Source: Anseranas semipalmata
Lineage: Eukaryota; Chordata; Aves; Anseriformes; Anseranatidae
Assembly (NCBI GenBank): GCA_013399115.1
Contig: VXAA01000613.1
Coordinates: 307,589-371,588, forward strand
Reading direction: 5' to 3'
DNA: 64,000 bases
The notes beneath the pieces were generated by a model. That model worked only from the letters and a program-made list of their open reading frames with translations. It was not told the origin of the DNA and did no database searches. Below, piece by piece: positions 63,336 to 64,000 of this stretch. The position numbers and the translations under genes are program-made. The number at the start of each line of letters is the position of its first letter. Position 1 is the stretch's first letter.

Positions 63336-63790
63336 CATCCACAAAAGGCCTTTAACAAAAAACAACTCTATTATTATAGTATAAAGCAATCCATGCACAT
63401 AATATTTCTCAAATGCTCTGTGCCTTCACTCAAAAATTTCTAGGATTGACAAATCAAAAAAGATTGAATATTGTTATCTAGATGAGCATGATACAATAGG
63501 AATAAAAGCAGGCACCTTTATTCTCTGGGGAAAAAAAAAGTCAAAACATGGAGAGTCTCTTCTATAGGAAATTCTGAGACTTTGAAATCTGGGTTGAATT
63601 TCACCTGGGGTAAAACTCTGAAACAGTGAATTTTCTTCACATCACAGAATATTCCCAGGAATAGTCTTTTAACCTCACTGAAAGCTTTCATTTTGATTCC
63701 AAGTTTTTTTTATTATATAAAATAAGACAAAAAGATAAGGTTGGAACCTAATATTCCAGCCTCCAGAAATGGTACCAATTGGCAATGCTT
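63336..63790. promoter_or_regulatory. Extended AT-rich stretch (weak candidate element)
   Basis: TCTATTATTATAGTATAAAGC, CATGCACATAATATTTC, GAATATTGTTATCTAG, a second copy of ATATTCCCAGGAATAG at 63649-63664, and TTTATTATATAAAATAAG. It lacks the sharp borders of the other islands and could contain unrecognised old repeats. Confidence 0.3.
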
Positions 63791-64000
63791 TGCAAAAGCT
63801 CTGGTAGAAGCCACCTTCCCAGACATTTTGATTTCACTGCCAGTAACTGGTGATGGAAAAACCTGCCACCGCAAACCCGCTATCTAGCACTTCTCATCCT
63901 CAAAGAGAAGCAGAGGAGCCCTTCCGCAAAATTTGACCAGCAACACCACGGAAAGGTAGGAGACGAGATACCTCTTTCTACAAGGCATAATTAACCTCCC
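63791..64000. other. Spacer to window end
   Basis: No supported feature. Confidence 0.5.

Noticed and set aside
1..64000. CRISPR arrays, phage, bacterial operons, toxin genes, endogenous viral genes
   Set aside because: No direct-repeat/spacer arrays, no polymerase, integrase or envelope-like frames, and no operon-like gene packing. The sequence is vertebrate non-coding DNA.

Overview
This is 64 kb of vertebrate nuclear DNA in which I find no protein-coding gene, rRNA, tRNA, CRISPR array or bacterial-style operon. The open frames present (longest 296 codons) have arbitrary Pro/Arg/Ser/Cys-rich or low-complexity composition, overlap open frames on the other strand, show no recognisable domain and lie mainly where GC-rich sequence makes stop codons scarce. 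I therefore annotate no CDS. The source looks like a sauropsid, most likely a bird: GC-rich background full of CAGC/CTGC/CCCAGC words, CpG still common, no Alu, B1/B2 or L1 sequence, and only old repeat relics. These relics are an amniote MIR-type SINE fragment near 9.2 kb, about a dozen MIR/CORE-SINE scraps and two eroded CR1-like LINE fragments. Crocodilian or turtle is possible; the species and locus cannot be named from sequence alone.

The layout alternates between two textures. GC-rich spacers of a few hundred bases to 2 kb carry G-quadruplex-capable tracts, CpG clusters and CTCF-like motifs. About 40 sharply bounded AT-rich islands of 60-450 bp carry homeodomain cores (TAATTA), POU octamers, SOX, forkhead, OTX-type and AP-1-type words. 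In GC-rich avian DNA such islands are often conserved non-coding elements (CNEs). I call them candidate CNEs; conservation itself cannot be seen in one sequence. Individual transcription-factor words are short and expected by chance, so only clusters or composite arrangements are weighted.

Region by region: 0-10 kb holds an (ATTTT)n microsatellite, a 20-bp perfect palindrome, several islands, a 14-bp inverted repeat, a CpG cluster and the SINE and CR1 relics. 10-18 kb is the most GC-rich part, with G4 tracts, three CTCF-like motifs and islands at 12.6, 13.2, 15.1, 15.8, 16.9 and 18.1 kb. 18-31 kb has strong islands at 19.4 and 26.8 kb, an OTX-type tandem at 26.2 kb and a Z-DNA-prone E-box palindrome at 23.4 kb. 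31-45 kb alternates islands and spacers around a CpG/G4 cluster at 40.7-41.4 kb. 45-64 kb contains a G4 tract at 48.3 kb, a palindrome plus 21-bp tandem at 49.8 kb, strong islands at 53.0 and 60.1 kb, a G4/triplex tract abutting the latter, and AT-rich sequence at the right end.

The simplest reading is an intron or gene desert dense in candidate cis-regulatory elements, of the kind found around developmental transcription-factor genes. That is inference from texture; alignment to other amniotes would decide it.
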